A stretch of DNA of 64,000 nt from Enterobacteriaceae bacterium ESL0689 (GCA_029433525.1 JAQTIF010000001.1:2046001-2110000); one strand, 5' to 3'. Positions 43,459 to 53,959 are shown, counted from the first letter of the stretch. The notes: generated from the sequence alone by a model not told the origin. A program made the numbers and translations.

Positions 43459-44409
43459 TTACCGGCAGGCAAAGTGATGATTGACCTGTGTGATCAGATC
43501 ATCAAGGAGTTGAAAGCGACGGCGATATTCTGCGCGTTTTTTACTGGCAATCATATCCAGTGGTTTTCGGGAAGATTGTAATGGTAAACGCCAGCGCCAG
43601 GGGCCATCAGCTACACTATTGATAGCGTGCCAGAACTCATCATAACTGGCATGAAAGTGCCGCCCTTTACTGAACCGATAGCGCAATGCGCGATAAATAT
43701 GACCATTATCGCTGACGCCATAAATAGACTGAATATGACTCTTGTTAGCGAAAGCCCAGATAAATTCAACAAGCAGACGTTTAGGGAACAGGCCATAACA
43801 GGCGCGGGTTGCCAGCTTAATGGTCTCATGGGGGACATGACGCCGTGGTCCCTGCAAGCCACCAATGATTAATTGCCATTGTTCATCTTGCCGTATGACA
43901 CTAAAGGTTGCACTGGCCAGTAAGGTTTGCTTGTCATCATGCAGCCATATTGTTGTTTCTCCTTCACGTTCAGATTTACCGGCAGCAGAAACAGATAAGG
44001 TGAAACAGGTATCATCCTTACCATGTAGTTGTAGCAAAGGTACGCTATGGGCAGATGTCATTGCGCTAATCAGAAAGCGGGCCGGTAGTGAATCAATAAA
44101 CTGATAGTGATCGATGATGGCCTGGGCACGTTCTTTTGCGTTTAATTTACGGGTCAGATACTGGCGATGAACTTTGCTCGGCAGAGTGACTTGTGCATAA
44201 AGAAGTTGATTAAAGTCAGGACGTGCAGAAAGATTATTCAGCATGTTAAGCGTTGGGCTATAAAATAAAATTGTCCGCAACAGGAATTTAAGTCGATAAC
44301 TGTGTTTTTGCCAGAGCGGGCCAGGGATCACTCTCCCGGTGATCAAATCGGTGATAATATTTTCATATGACTGGATATTACCGCTGGCGTTCTGAATATC
44401 ATTTGTCAT
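43459..44409 (-). CDS. VirK/YbjX family (DUF535) protein
   Basis: The protein has about 316 residues from the chosen ATG at 44409; other Met codons 5-7 residues upstream are possible. Family features are YSPTLNMLNNLSARPDFNQL, FIDSLPARFLISAMTSAHSV, WQLIIGGLQGPRRHVPHETI and a C-terminal EYRRRFQLLDDL. Members (YbjX, Salmonella VirK) are cytoplasmic and have been linked to resistance against cationic peptides; the biochemical function is unknown. It lies between IS debris and rsmF, not at the ybjX position of E. coli, so it is probably a relocated or acquired paralogue. Confidence 0.8.
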   Translation of the reverse strand: MTNDIQNASGNIQSYENIITDLITGRVIPGPLWQKHSYRLKFLLRTILFYSPTLNMLNNLSARPDFNQLLYAQVTLPSKVHRQYLTRKLNAKERAQAIIDHYQFIDSLPARFLISAMTSAHSVPLLQLHGKDDTCFTLSVSAAGKSEREGETTIWLHDDKQTLLASATFSVIRQDEQWQLIIGGLQGPRRHVPHETIKLATRACYGLFPKRLLVEFIWAFANKSHIQSIYGVSDNGHIYRALRYRFSKGRHFHASYDEFWHAINSVADGPWRWRLPLQSSRKPLDMIASKKRAEYRRRFQLLDDLITQVNHHFACR

Positions 44410-44601
44410 GGCGCAATGTCTCATTATCATTCAGCGTTTATTTTATGTCCTGGAAATAATAAGATTAATATTCTGATAAATGATATTCTGGATTTGTTTA
44501 AACTGTATTGAGGTATAGTGATTTTCACTCAGAAAAACAGATTGCTGTCAATAAAGATAGTTGAATAAATGTGTCGGCGGGATAAAAAATGTACCAAAGT
44601 A

Positions 44602-44676
44602 TATCCTTACCTGTATACTGTGGTTTCTCCGCGCTATCCATATCCAGACTGGCTGCGCCTGGTGCGCAGGCTCTTA
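44602..44676. repeat. Family A repeat, right-hand part, overlapping the rsmF stop
   Basis: CTGTATACTGTGGTTTCTCC, GACTGGCTGCG and the terminal GCAGGCTCTTA match the right half of the family. The end GGCTCTTA, read on the minus strand, is TAAGAGCC, and its TAA is the rsmF stop codon. Confidence 0.7.
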
Positions 44677-46107
44677 CTTAGAAAATAACTTTCCGTCACG
44701 AACCAGTTCGCGGGGATAGTTATTTTTTAGTCGTGAACCCACTTTTTTAGCCAGGCCAAGCGGGATACCGGCAAAGGCGACAATCACTTCTTCCTGTGAT
44801 GGTAATGTAGCAGGGTAGATATCGCGCCCCTGATACCATTCTTCCGCTTCCGTCTCGGTTAAAGCAAAAGATGAAGAGGCATTCGGTCTGGCAAGGGCGA
44901 TGACGGCTTCGTGTTGCCAGCGATAGCCTTTATTATGCATTTCAGCCAGACGAATACCCGGGCGTGAAAAACGCAGCTGGCCAATAAGGGATTCCAGCGC
45001 CTGAGGAAAGAGCCAAATCTCTTTGTCACGTTGCCAGAGGCGGTGACTAGCCTCCCAGTGTAATCCGACAACGCCAGCCGCAGCGGAGACAGCGGTGATA
45101 TCTCGCTGGCTTAGCGGGGTAAAAGGAAATTTTCCGGCGTTATACTTGACTGGCGGTAATGGTGCGATGGCGGCAGTTTTGCGTAAACGCGCGACAAAAA
45201 AACCTTCACAATCGAAAATCTGTGGAAAGACATGCAGAAAACCTTCCGTTGTTAATGCCTGATAAGCCTCAGGAAACAGAGTATTAAGCGGTAATATCTC
45301 CACGGCTTGCGGGTAGCGTGACATTAACTGGTATATGACTTCCTCATTCTCCTGTCGGTTAAGCGTACAGGTTGAATAAACCAGCGTACCGCCTGGGCAC
45401 AGAGCATGAAAAGCACTGTCAATCAATGCGCACTGAGTTTGCGCAATAGTCTGATTACTTTCCAGTGACCAGTTTTTCAATGCGCTGGCATCTTTACGTA
45501 TTACGCCTTCGCCAGAGCAGGGGGCATCCAGCAGGATAGCATCGAAGCATTCTGGTAAAGCGGCGCCGAATACCCGGCCATCAAAATGCGTAAGGGCAAC
45601 ATTACTGATCCCACAGCGATTGATGTTGGCATGTAGTACTTTTATCCGGCTGGACGAAAATTCATTCGCGACAACACCACCGCTATTGTCCATCCGGGCA
45701 GCGATTTGGGTGGTTTTCGATCCTGGCGCAGCGGCGAGATCCAGGACTGTTTGTGGCCTGTTACCATCAGCAAACAAGGCTGCAACAGGCAACATTGAAC
45801 TTGCTTCCTGAATATAAAACAAACCACTCAAATGTTCAGCGCTATTCCCGAGTGGCAGAGATTGTTCATTATCTCTTTCAATCCAGAAACCTTCCTGACA
45901 CCACGGAATGGGAGTCAGTTGCCAGCCATAAGGACTCACACGTTTCAGAAAATCAGCGACGCTGATTTTTAGCGTGTTAACACGTAAACTGCGGCGCAAT
46001 GGACGCTGACAGGCGGCGATAAAATCGGTGAAAGAAAGATGTGCTGGCATCACTTCACGCATATGAGCGAGAAATTGCTCAGGGAAACAGATTGCGTTTT
46101 CAGTCAC
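44674..46107 (-). CDS. rsmF: 16S rRNA (cytosine-1407-C5)-methyltransferase RsmF
   Basis: The 477-residue RNA m5C methyltransferase has the SAM loop [18 protein letters not shown] near residue 118, [15 protein letters not shown] with the first catalytic Cys, and [15 protein letters not shown] with the second. The C-terminal PUA-like domain ends [10 protein letters not shown], a few residues shorter than E. coli, with the stop codon supplied by the end of a family A repeat. yebS/yebT of E. coli are absent next to it. Confidence 0.95.
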   Translation of the reverse strand: MTENAICFPEQFLAHMREVMPAHLSFTDFIAACQRPLRRSLRVNTLKISVADFLKRVSPYGWQLTPIPWCQEGFWIERDNEQSLPLGNSAEHLSGLFYIQEASSMLPVAALFADGNRPQTVLDLAAAPGSKTTQIAARMDNSGGVVANEFSSSRIKVLHANINRCGISNVALTHFDGRVFGAALPECFDAILLDAPCSGEGVIRKDASALKNWSLESNQTIAQTQCALIDSAFHALCPGGTLVYSTCTLNRQENEEVIYQLMSRYPQAVEILPLNTLFPEAYQALTTEGFLHVFPQIFDCEGFFVARLRKTAAIAPLPPVKYNAGKFPFTPLSQRDITAVSAAAGVVGLHWEASHRLWQRDKEIWLFPQALESLIGQLRFSRPGIRLAEMHNKGYRWQHEAVIALARPNASSSFALTETEAEEWYQGRDIYPATLPSQEEVIVAFAGIPLGLAKKVGSRLKNNYPRELVRDGKLFSK

Positions 46108-46665
46108 GGATGTACACCACCTGGAAAATGGATGCGCATTCTAGCATAAATGCTGACGCCAGGAACAGCCTGGCATTAGATTGATACCGCAGATACGCCA
46201 CTTGTGCCATTGATTTCCCGTCGTCGGCGATGACGCTTCAGATGTCAATAGTTGCGCATATAAGCGGTAGTCTATCCCATCAGGCGCTAATATACGGTTG
46301 AATACAGGGAGTATTACTATGGCGTGAATAACTGGTTTGTCCGAAATATATGAAGATTTCAGCGTTTGTCTGGGATCAATATGACTGTTTTTTTTAAATG
46401 ATTTAATCAGGTTTATTCAGGGGGGAGCCATCCGCTAATTAAGTAACGATATCATAATTAAGTCAGCATGTTACACGATGTTTATCCACAGTGGAATATT
46501 CAGCTTGCTGACCGATATTGCCCTGTCAGCGATAAAAATTTTTCCATTACAGCACAGGATAATCAGCGGATAACGTAGCATTTAGCGATAGTGTCATTAT
46601 AATGGCTTCCGTTCATGCCTGCGGTTTGTTGGCTACGCCCGTTGTCATTGTAATCAGGAAAGTTC
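46108..46665. other. Intergenic region between rsmF and proQ with repeat debris
   Basis: About 560 bases without a gene. A degenerate reverse family A copy spans about 46268-46395 (TCTATCCCATCAGG ... GAAGATTTCAGCG, CTGGGATCA). A perfect DnaA-box sequence TTATCCACA lies at 46482-46490, single and probably chance. GCTGACGCCAGGAACAGCCTGGCA near 46150 is a small hairpin. The last 100 bases presumably hold the proQ promoter. Confidence 0.5.
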
Positions 46666-47346
46666 ATGGAAAATCAACCTAAGTTGAGTAGCAGTAAAGA
46701 AGTTATCGCATTTCTGGCTACACGTTACCCCCAGTGTTTTAGCACTGACGGTGAAGCTCGCCCGCTGAAAGTGGGTATTTTTAAGGACATTGTTGAGCGT
46801 ATTGGTGACGAGATCACTCTCAGTAAAACCCAGCTTCGTGCCGCTTTACGTCTTTATACTTCCAGCTGGCGCTATCTGTATGGTGTCAAGCCGGGGGCAA
46901 GCCGTATAGATCTTGATGGCAACCCTTGTGGTGAACTGGAGGAGGAGCATATTGCTCATGCCCGGCAACAACTCGAAGTAGCAAAAGCACGAGTCCAGGC
47001 GAAGCGTGCAAATCAGCAAGCTAAACAACGTGAGTCGGCGATAGCAGCGGATCAACAAAAAAAAGAGGATGTCCGACCTGATCGTAAACCTCGTGCTCAG
47101 GAACGCCGTAAAAAGCAGGGAAGTGATCAGCGTAAATCACGTGCTGTTGCCGCTAAAGCGCCGGATAAAACGCAACGGGCATCTGTTTCCGACCTGGCAA
47201 CATTAAATGTGGGTCAGGCACTGAAAGTGAAAATTGGCAATAGCGCAATGGATGCCACGGTTATGGAAATTAACAAAGATGGTGTTCGTGTACGTCTGAC
47301 TTCTGGCATGTTCATGATTGTACGCGCAGAACACGTGTTGTTCTGA
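46666..47346 (+). CDS. proQ: RNA chaperone ProQ
   Basis: The 226-residue protein has the N-terminal FinO-like RNA-binding domain (about residues 1-120: [46 protein letters not shown]), a Lys/Arg/Gln-rich disordered linker, and a C-terminal Tudor-like domain ([18 protein letters not shown] ... VRAEHVLF). ProQ binds structured sRNAs and mRNA 3' ends. GGAAAGTTC precedes the ATG. It is followed by prc after 19 bases, forming an operon as in E. coli; msrC, normally divergent, is missing. Confidence 0.95.
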   Translation: MENQPKLSSSKEVIAFLATRYPQCFSTDGEARPLKVGIFKDIVERIGDEITLSKTQLRAALRLYTSSWRYLYGVKPGASRIDLDGNPCGELEEEHIAHARQQLEVAKARVQAKRANQQAKQRESAIAADQQKKEDVRPDRKPRAQERRKKQGSDQRKSRAVAAKAPDKTQRASVSDLATLNVGQALKVKIGNSAMDATVMEINKDGVRVRLTSGMFMIVRAEHVLF

Positions 47347-47365
47347 AACGGAGGTCAGGTCAGGC

Positions 47366-49420
47366 ATGAACAAAACTTTTAAGCTCACTACACTGGCTGG
47401 ATTACTGGTGATAGCAGGGCATACGTTTGCTGTAGATGATATTACTGATGTTGATCAACTTCCGGTCCTGCAGGAGCAAGTTCAGCATGCAACGGTCAGT
47501 GAACGTATCACATCACGTTTTACTCATTCGCACTATCGGCAATTTGACCTGGATAGTGCCTTTTCAGCAAAAATTTTTGATCGCTACCTGAACTTGCTGG
47601 ATTACAGCCATAACGTGTTGCTGGCCAGTGATATCGTGCAGTTTTCCGCCCATAAAAATCAAATCGGTGACGAATTACGCACAGGAAAACTGGATGTTTT
47701 TTATGACTTATATAATCTCGGACAAAAACGTCGGTTCGAACGTTATCAATATGCCCTCGAAGTTCTAAGGCGCCCGATGGATTTTTCCGGTAATGAAAGT
47801 TTTAATCTGGATCGCAGCAAGTCACCGTGGCCGAAAGATAAAGCTGAACTGAATGCGTTGTGGGATGATAAAGTCAAATTCGATCAGCTGAGTTTGAAGC
47901 TTACTGGTAAAGATGATAACGAAATTCGTAATACACTGACCCGCCGCTATAAATCTGCGATTCGTCGCCTGACGCAATCAAGCAGCGAAGATGTCTTCTC
48001 TCTGATCATGACCTCTTTCGCGCGAGAAATTGACCCGCATACCAATTATTTATCACCGCGCAGTACGGAACAGTTTAATACTGCAATGAGCCTGTCCCTG
48101 GAAGGCATTGGTGCGATATTGAACATGGATGATGATTACACGGTGATTAATTCACTGGTTGCTGGTGGCCCGGCGGCGAAAAGTAAATCAATCTCTATCG
48201 GCGATCGTATCGTAGGGGTTGGGCAGTCGGGGAAAAATATGGTTGATGTTATCGGCTGGCGTATTGATGATGTTGTTGCCCTGATAAAAGGGCCAAAAGG
48301 AAGTAAAGTTCGCCTTGAGATCCTGCCTGCGGGTAAAGGGATGAAAACCCGTATTGTAACGCTTGTTCGTGAACGCATTCGTCTTGAAGATCGGGCCGTG
48401 AAAATGTCGGTGAAAACCGTCGGTGGAGAGAAAGTCGGCGTGCTGGATATCCCCGGTTTTTATGTTGGATTGACCAACGATGTCAAGGTACAACTCCAGA
48501 AACTGGCAAAGCAGAATGTCAACAGCATCATTATTGATCTGCGCAGTAATGGTGGTGGAGCATTGACGGAAGCCGTATCACTATCTGGTCTGTTTATTCC
48601 CGCCGGTCCAATAGTACAAGTGCGTGATAATAATGGAAAAATCCGTGAAGATCGCGATACTGATGGGGTTATTTATTATAAAGGCCCCTTAGTGGTATTG
48701 GTCGACCGTTTCAGTGCTTCCGCTTCTGAGATCTTTGCCGCGGCTATGCAGGATTATGGTCGTGGCTTAATCGTGGGTGAATCCACTTTTGGTAAAGGCA
48801 CTGTTCAGCAATATCGCTCGCTGAGCCGTATTTACGATCAAATGCTGGGGCCAGACTGGCCTGAACTGGGTTCTGTTCAGTACACTATCCAGAAGTTTTA
48901 CCGTATTAATGGTGGCAGTACCCAGCGTAAAGGCGTCACGCCAGATATTATGATGCCAACCGGCAGCGAAGAGCGTGAAACGGGTGAGCAATATGAAGAT
49001 AATGCGCTGCCCTGGGATAGTATTAATGCTGCAAATTATACGAAAATCGGCGATTTTAAACTCCTGGTGCCAGTTTTGCAGAAACAGCATGACGAACGCA
49101 TTGCTAAAGATCCTGAGTTTCAGTACATCATGAAGGATATTGCTAAATATAATACGATGAAAGATAAGCATTATATTGTTTCATTGAATTATATACAGCG
49201 CGAAAAAGAGAATGAAAGCGAAGATGCAACACGTCTGATGCGCGTCAATGATCGGCTGCAACGTCATGGTCATCCTCCACTGAAGAGACTGGAGGATCTG
49301 CCAAAAGATTACCGCGATCCCGATCCATACCTTGATGAAACGGTTCAAATTGCGCTCGATTTAGCGCGTCTTGAGAAGGGACAGCCTGCAGAACAACCGG
49401 TAATTTCGGCGGGTAAATAA
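47366..49420 (+). CDS. prc: Tail-specific periplasmic protease Prc (Tsp)
   Basis: The 684-residue protein starts MNKTFKLTTLAGLLVIAGHT, a signal peptide cut near residue 22. A PDZ domain (LSLEGIGAILNMDDDYTVIN) lies near residue 240, and the Ser/Lys dyad is in RFSASASEIFAAA (Ser about 454) and STFGKGTVQQYRSL (Lys about 479). It degrades periplasmic proteins with nonpolar C-termini, processes FtsI and, with NlpI, degrades MepS and MepM. The frame opens 16 codons earlier without support; AACGGAGG precedes the chosen ATG at a long spacing. The C-terminal PEQPV-type tail is short. Confidence 0.97.
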   Translation: MNKTFKLTTLAGLLVIAGHTFAVDDITDVDQLPVLQEQVQHATVSERITSRFTHSHYRQFDLDSAFSAKIFDRYLNLLDYSHNVLLASDIVQFSAHKNQIGDELRTGKLDVFYDLYNLGQKRRFERYQYALEVLRRPMDFSGNESFNLDRSKSPWPKDKAELNALWDDKVKFDQLSLKLTGKDDNEIRNTLTRRYKSAIRRLTQSSSEDVFSLIMTSFAREIDPHTNYLSPRSTEQFNTAMSLSLEGIGAILNMDDDYTVINSLVAGGPAAKSKSISIGDRIVGVGQSGKNMVDVIGWRIDDVVALIKGPKGSKVRLEILPAGKGMKTRIVTLVRERIRLEDRAVKMSVKTVGGEKVGVLDIPGFYVGLTNDVKVQLQKLAKQNVNSIIIDLRSNGGGALTEAVSLSGLFIPAGPIVQVRDNNGKIREDRDTDGVIYYKGPLVVLVDRFSASASEIFAAAMQDYGRGLIVGESTFGKGTVQQYRSLSRIYDQMLGPDWPELGSVQYTIQKFYRINGGSTQRKGVTPDIMMPTGSEERETGEQYEDNALPWDSINAANYTKIGDFKLLVPVLQKQHDERIAKDPEFQYIMKDIAKYNTMKDKHYIVSLNYIQREKENESEDATRLMRVNDRLQRHGHPPLKRLEDLPKDYRDPDPYLDETVQIALDLARLEKGQPAEQPVISAGK

Positions 49421-49642
49421 GGAGATGACGGGGTCGGAGAGGAGCCTGTTGTTTCCTTTTCTGCATTATCCTCTGGTTAGCGATTCATAATGTCAATGTA
49501 TACCCCGAATAGTTCATATCAGGTGTAAAGTTGTGTCTTTTTGAGGAGTGAGCAGAAGGAAAAGGTTGAGAATTAACAACTGATCCCTAAGATAGAAGCG
49601 ATAGAGAGAAATAGGGTGTTAAATGGAGGTTAAAATAGAATT

Positions 49643-50521
49643 ATGATGCGAATTGCGCTCTTCCTGTTGACTAACCTGGCTATCATGGTTGTTTTTGGGA
49701 TCGTGCTAAGTATATTCAACATTCAGCCAGAACGGATGACTGGATTGCTGATTATGGCTTTGCTATTTGGGTTTGCAGGTTCCATCATCTCACTGATGCT
49801 ATCAAAGTGGATGGCGCTCAAATCAGTAGGCGGAGAGGTCATTGAACAACCGCGAAATGATATGGAACGTTGGCTGATAAACACCGTCATGCAGCTTGCG
49901 CAACAGGCTAATATCGGTATGCCACAGGTCGCTATTTATCATGCGCCTGATATTAATGCATTCGCGACCGGGGCGCGACGCGATGCATCATTAGTTGCTG
50001 TTAGCACTGGACTGCTACAAAATATGAATCGTGATGAAGCGCAAGCGGTTCTTGCTCATGAAATCAGTCATATAGCGAATGGCGATATGGTGACAATGTC
50101 ACTTATCCAGGGAGTAATGAATACTTTTGTTATTTTCCTTTCGCGCATCGTTGCCCAGATTGCCGCTGGATTCCTTAATCGTAATGACAACGAAGAAAGC
50201 CATCATGGCAATCCGTATATCTATTTTGTCGTTGCCAGTGTACTGGAAATCGTATTCGGCATTCTGGCCAGTATTATCACAATGTGGTTCTCCCGTTATC
50301 GTGAATTTCATGCTGATGCTGGATCGGCCAGATTAGTAGGGCGGGAAAAAATGATTGCTGCTTTGCAACGACTAAAAACCAGTTATGAACCGCAGGAAAG
50401 TAGCAGTATGATGGCGTTTTGTATCAATGGCAAAACGAAGTCCATGAGCGAATTGTTTATGACACATCCCTCACTCGATAGACGCATCACTGCCTTGCGC
50501 AGTGGGGAATACCTGAAATAA
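49643..50521 (+). CDS. htpX: Heat-shock membrane protease HtpX
   Basis: The 292-residue M48 zinc metalloprotease has two N-terminal membrane helices, the HEISH site in [15 protein letters not shown] near residue 140, two more helices, and the third zinc ligand Glu in [13 protein letters not shown] near residue 222. It degrades misfolded inner-membrane proteins together with FtsH. GGAGG lies before the ATG. In E. coli kdgR follows in this direction; it is absent. Confidence 0.96.
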   Translation: MMRIALFLLTNLAIMVVFGIVLSIFNIQPERMTGLLIMALLFGFAGSIISLMLSKWMALKSVGGEVIEQPRNDMERWLINTVMQLAQQANIGMPQVAIYHAPDINAFATGARRDASLVAVSTGLLQNMNRDEAQAVLAHEISHIANGDMVTMSLIQGVMNTFVIFLSRIVAQIAAGFLNRNDNEESHHGNPYIYFVVASVLEIVFGILASIITMWFSRYREFHADAGSARLVGREKMIAALQRLKTSYEPQESSSMMAFCINGKTKSMSELFMTHPSLDRRITALRSGEYLK

Positions 50522-50539
50522 TTGATTATCATCGTTTTT

Positions 50540-50574
50540 ACTGGCGGCAGGGGTCATTGCTGCCAGTTTTTTCT
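50540..50574 (+). terminator. Rho-independent terminator after htpX
   Basis: ACTGGCGGCAG pairs with CTGCCAGT (one bulge) around GGGTCATTG, followed by TTTTTTCTT. Confidence 0.85.
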
Positions 50575-50821
50575 TGTTGACAACAAAGTCTGATGCGACA
50601 GGGTATCGTTCAATAATACACCGGTTGTTTGTTTATCATCGGTAAAAACCAGAAAGACAAGTATGTTTTCTCATTTTAGTTACAACATACTAATAGTCCG
50701 ATATACCATCAACTGATATCAGCCTTGATACAAATAAAAACAGCTATTCAGTTTACAGTTAACCCCAGTTTAAGATACTCATGGTATCCTGGCGTCATCG
50801 GATGTTAATACGGAGAAGGGA

Positions 50822-50965
50822 GTGAAAAAAATTCACTGGATATTGCTGATAATTAGCATAATAAGCTGCATATTGCTGTGGATACAGATGATTAATGTTA
50901 TGTGTGATCAGGATGTACCGTTCTTCAATGGTGTTTGTACGATTAATGCGTTTATTCCCTGGTAA
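50822..50965 (+). CDS. mgrB: PhoQ feedback regulator MgrB (47 residues)
   Basis: The small protein starts at GTG (MKKIHWILLIISIISCILLW), with GGAGAAGG just upstream. It has one membrane helix and the three conserved cysteines at 16, 28 and 39, as in E. coli; MCDQDVPFFNGVC and the ending INAFIPW match the family. MgrB sits in the inner membrane and inhibits the PhoQ kinase; loss causes polymyxin resistance in relatives. AGTTTA-type half sites at about 50748-50770 resemble PhoP boxes but with wrong spacing (10, not 11). yebO, which follows in E. coli, is not found. Confidence 0.93.
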   Translation: MKKIHWILLIISIISCILLWIQMINVMCDQDVPFFNGVCTINAFIPW

Positions 50966-51672
50966 CACATTCATTTTGCTGACGAACGATTCTGTTTTCC
51001 TCTGTGAAGCACTGAATGAAAAATTTTTGTTAAAATATTGAAGTGAATTTATAACATTGCGCCAGAAACGGTGACCTGCGTCGTTATCTGCTTGCATCTT
51101 TCTGTTATTGATAGGGTAGCGCTATGACCATTTATTAATCACTTAATCTACTTACCAATAGATTAAGTTGTTATATCTATTATTAATTGATTATAACAAA
51201 TAAATACCCTGCTATTTATCATTTTTAAAGTTGATAAATCTGGTGATATAAAATTTATTGAAATTTTAAAATATATGAATAATGAAAATAAGAGTTATCT
51301 TATCGCTTTTGTCAGTCAGAAATGTTCGATAAGTAAGTCGATATTGTTGCATATCTGTCTGTATTATATGTTTATTTTATAACTTAATGTATTTTTTGTG
51401 ATAATTAGTAATATTAATTGCTTTGTGATTTAATGATCTAATGAAAATATTGACATTACTAATTGTTTTTTATATATAATGGGTGTTGCTATTAAGCATA
51501 GTGATCTGCTTTTATTTTTTATAGCAGTGATATATGAGTGTGTGACTGACTAAATAATTATCTTATTGTTTGTGCAAAGGTTCGGAATACACATAAAAAA
51601 TGGCTTGCCATTATTTACATTGTATGTAATAAACCCATTCAGGGTAAACATGGTACTGTTCTGTTTGTGTAA
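50966..51672. other. AT-rich gap between mgrB and yobF-cspC
   Basis: About 700 bases with no credible gene. A hairpin ACTTAATCTA / TAGATTAAGT at 51141-51171 is followed by TGTTATAT and may end mgrB. The last 100 bases carry GGGTAAACATGG and lead into the yobF remnant; the cspC promoter should be here. Nothing else could be supported. Confidence 0.45.
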
Positions 51673-51807
51673 GGCATCTTCAGTAAAGAAGTTCTGAGTA
51701 AACACGTTGTTGAATACCGCTTCTCTGCCGAACCTTATATTCGTGTCTCATGCAGTAATGTGTCAGTTTTATCTATGTATACGCCTGTTGGCGAAGAAAA
51801 CAGTTGA
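51673..51807 (+). pseudogene. yobF: yobF remnant without start codon and with a frameshift
   Basis: In frame, [20 protein letters not shown] then [15 protein letters not shown] match residues 3-38 of E. coli YobF (47 residues) almost exactly. The two codons that should be ATG TGT are GTG TAA, so a stop stands right before the match. After SVLSM one extra base shifts the frame; the E. coli-like end LAKKT appears in the neighbouring frame. Initiation could only be at a non-standard codon. In E. coli yobF is co-transcribed with cspC and lies just upstream, as here. Confidence 0.8.
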
Positions 51808-51820
51808 AGGAATTTTTCAA

Positions 51821-52030
51821 ATGGCAAAGATTAAAGGTCAAGTTAAGTGGTTCAACGAATCTAAAGGCTTCGGTTTTATTACTCCTGCTGATGGTAGCAA
51901 AGATGTGTTCGTGCATTTCTCTGCTATCCAGGGTAATGGTTTTAAAACGCTAGCTGAAGGCCAGACGGTTGAATTTGAAATTCAGGATGGACAGAAAGGT
52001 CCCGCTGCAGTGAACGTGACTGCTATCTGA
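51821..52030 (+). CDS. cspC: Cold-shock-like RNA chaperone CspC
   Basis: The 69-residue OB-fold protein is almost identical to E. coli CspC. The RNA-binding motifs are KGFGFITP (RNP1) and VFVHFSAI (RNP2). GAAGGAATTTTTCAA lies before the ATG at 51821; the frame extends upstream only through the yobF remnant. CspC is made at 37 degrees in E. coli, stabilises stress transcripts such as rpoS and acts as an antiterminator. Confidence 0.97.
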   Translation: MAKIKGQVKWFNESKGFGFITPADGSKDVFVHFSAIQGNGFKTLAEGQTVEFEIQDGQKGPAAVNVTAI

Positions 52031-52237
52031 TTTACACGTGCATTATTTGTAATAAAAAATCGCTTCTGTATATTAAACTCGAATTGCAGAAAAATAGCGA
52101 AAATCCAGACACATAATAGCGTTATGTCGCTGGATAAGTAGTAAGTTTGCAGGGAGCCAGTTTGCGTACCATCTATGACGGCTTGCAGATTAATGCTCAG
52201 GGATGAGCCAAATCATTTATCAACAACACCATATGAC

Positions 52238-52330
52238 AGCATGAAGCCTGCCTGTGTCAGCTGCTGGCCATTTTGCGCCCAGTCAACATGGGAAATTTTC
52301 ACATATGACTTGTACAATCTGACGCTTTTG
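52238..52330. repeat. Family A repeat, left-hand part, degenerate
   Basis: GAAGCCTGCCTGTGTCAGCT, CTGGCCATTTTG, then GGGAAATTTTCACATATGAC and TTGTACAATCTG follow the left half of the family with many changes. It lies in the 480-base gap between cspC and rlmA, in which I see no gene. Confidence 0.5.
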
Positions 52331-52516
52331 CATCATTTGTGCTCAACGTGATCGCAGCAGTAATATCTGATTAACCCCGGCAGCTGGTGGTATAATACCC
52401 TGATAATCTTTACAATAAAGCGATGTTATCATTCGCTTTCGATCTTCATGATGCCGGTGATAGCACTGAACAGCGTCAATCATGCGGCTGACTTGCTCAA
52501 TAATACCGGAGTTTTC

Positions 52517-53311
52517 ATGCTATATTGTTGCCCACTCTGCCACACGCCGCTGGAACATCGCGATAACAGCTATATTTGTGCGCAGCAACATCATTTTGAT
52601 CGGGCAAAAGAGGGATACGTTAATTTATTGCCTGTACAATTTAAACGCTCGCGTGAACCAGGCGATAGCATGGACATGATGCTGGCAAGGCGTGCGTTTC
52701 TTGAGGCGGGTCATTATCAGCCACTGCGTGATGCTTTATGCGCTTTTGTTAAGACTATCGCGCCCGCTAATCTTCTCGATATAGGCTGTGGGGAAGGGTA
52801 CTATACTCATGCCTTTGCCAATATTGCCTCCTCTTGTCAGGGGCTTGATATATCGAAAATTGCGATCCGTATCGCTGCCAGACGCTATCCACAGGTAAGT
52901 TTCTGTGTTGCTTCCAGCCAGCGATTACCTTTTATTGATCGCTGTTTTGATGTGGTAATCCGAATTTATGCACCTTGTAACATACAAGAACTGATTCGGG
53001 TCATCAAGCCTGGAGGCTGGCTGATTACGGTAACGCCTGGCCCCGCACATTTACAGGAATTAAAAGCGTTAATTTATGACCAGGTACGGCTGCATGAGCA
53101 AAACTGTGATGAGATGAATGGATTTGTCTTACGTCATCAGCAACAGTTAACTTATCCAATGCAATTAAATGGCAAAGAAGCGCAAACATTATTACAAATG
53201 ACCCCCTTTGCATGGCGAGCTAAACCATCTGTTTATCAGATATTATCTGAACAAAGACTATTTTGTTGTCAAAGTGACTTTATTCTTCGCTTCTGGCAGC
53301 GTAGCGTCTGA
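52517..53311 (+). CDS. rlmA: 23S rRNA (guanine-745-N1)-methyltransferase RlmA
   Basis: The 264-residue enzyme starts [12 protein letters not shown]; the zinc finger uses CPLC and YICAQQHH. The SAM-binding motif [15 protein letters not shown] lies near residue 85, and [20 protein letters not shown] follows. It methylates G745 in helix 35 of 23S rRNA. The frame opens 23 codons upstream without family support; CCGGAG precedes the chosen ATG. It ends WQRSV as E. coli ends WQRSY. Confidence 0.94.
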   Translation: MLYCCPLCHTPLEHRDNSYICAQQHHFDRAKEGYVNLLPVQFKRSREPGDSMDMMLARRAFLEAGHYQPLRDALCAFVKTIAPANLLDIGCGEGYYTHAFANIASSCQGLDISKIAIRIAARRYPQVSFCVASSQRLPFIDRCFDVVIRIYAPCNIQELIRVIKPGGWLITVTPGPAHLQELKALIYDQVRLHEQNCDEMNGFVLRHQQQLTYPMQLNGKEAQTLLQMTPFAWRAKPSVYQILSEQRLFCCQSDFILRFWQRSV

Positions 53312-53364
53312 ATTGTTTCTCCGCGCAGACTGGCTGTGCTAATAATGCCTGGAAGGCCAGGCGT
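53308..53364. repeat. Family A repeat, right-hand scrap between rlmA and mntP
   Basis: TTTCTCCGCGCAGACTGGCT, AATAATGCCTGG and CCAGGCG are the right half of the family. It fills the whole 53-base gap between two convergent stop codons. Confidence 0.55.
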
Positions 53365-53928
53365 TTAAGCAAAGTGACTCCAGAGAATTTCGCAGCCAAT
53401 GATTATAAGCACGAGACCGCCGGGAATTTCTGCTCGCTTACCTAATAACGGGCCAATAAAACGCCCAAGCATTATTCCACAGGTTGACATTATTAATGTC
53501 ATACCTCCAATCGTCAGAGCAGTGACAATAATATTGACCTGCAGAAATGCCAGACTAATACCAACGGCCATTGAGTCAAGGCTGGTAGCAAAGGCAGTCA
53601 CTATCAGCAGCCAAAATCCATAGCGACATGGCACTTCACATTTATCATCATCGCTGCTGCGAACACCATCAATAATCATACGTCCACCCAGAAAGGTCAG
53701 CAACAGAAAAGCGATCCAGTGATTCCATTGCAGAACGAACTGACTGGCATAGACTCCCATGCTCCAGCCAATAAGCGGGGTAAGTGTCTCAATCACGCCG
53801 AAAATCAAACCGGTACGCAATGCTTCGGAAAACCTGGGATTATTGGGCGTGGCGCCTTTACTGACAGAAACAGCAAATGCATCCATAGACATGCCGAAGG
53901 CAAGAAGAAGTGTCGCTAAAAAATTCAT
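53365..53928 (-). CDS. mntP: Manganese efflux pump MntP
   Basis: The 187-residue membrane protein has six helices in two related halves. Each half carries a conserved acidic motif: [14 protein letters not shown] near residue 13 and [14 protein letters not shown] near residue 117, the Asp residues that bind Mn. It exports excess manganese. GGATCTACGC precedes the ATG. Expression is controlled by the riboswitch upstream and, in E. coli, by MntR. In E. coli yobD and manXYZ lie beyond its promoter; here they are missing. Confidence 0.95.
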   Translation of the reverse strand: MNFLATLLLAFGMSMDAFAVSVSKGATPNNPRFSEALRTGLIFGVIETLTPLIGWSMGVYASQFVLQWNHWIAFLLLTFLGGRMIIDGVRSSDDDKCEVPCRYGFWLLIVTAFATSLDSMAVGISLAFLQVNIIVTALTIGGMTLIMSTCGIMLGRFIGPLLGKRAEIPGGLVLIIIGCEILWSHFA

Positions 53929-53959
53929 GCGTAGATCCTGACCGGGGAATTTACCAATG

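Noticed and set aside
46482-46490. TTATCCACA as part of a replication origin
   Set aside because: A single DnaA box without further boxes, an AT-rich unwinding region or origin genes is expected by chance.
50740-50775. PhoP box upstream of mgrB
   Set aside because: AGTTAA and AGTTTA half sites are present but spaced 10 bases apart, not 11; mgrB is a known PhoP target, but this site is not convincing by eye.
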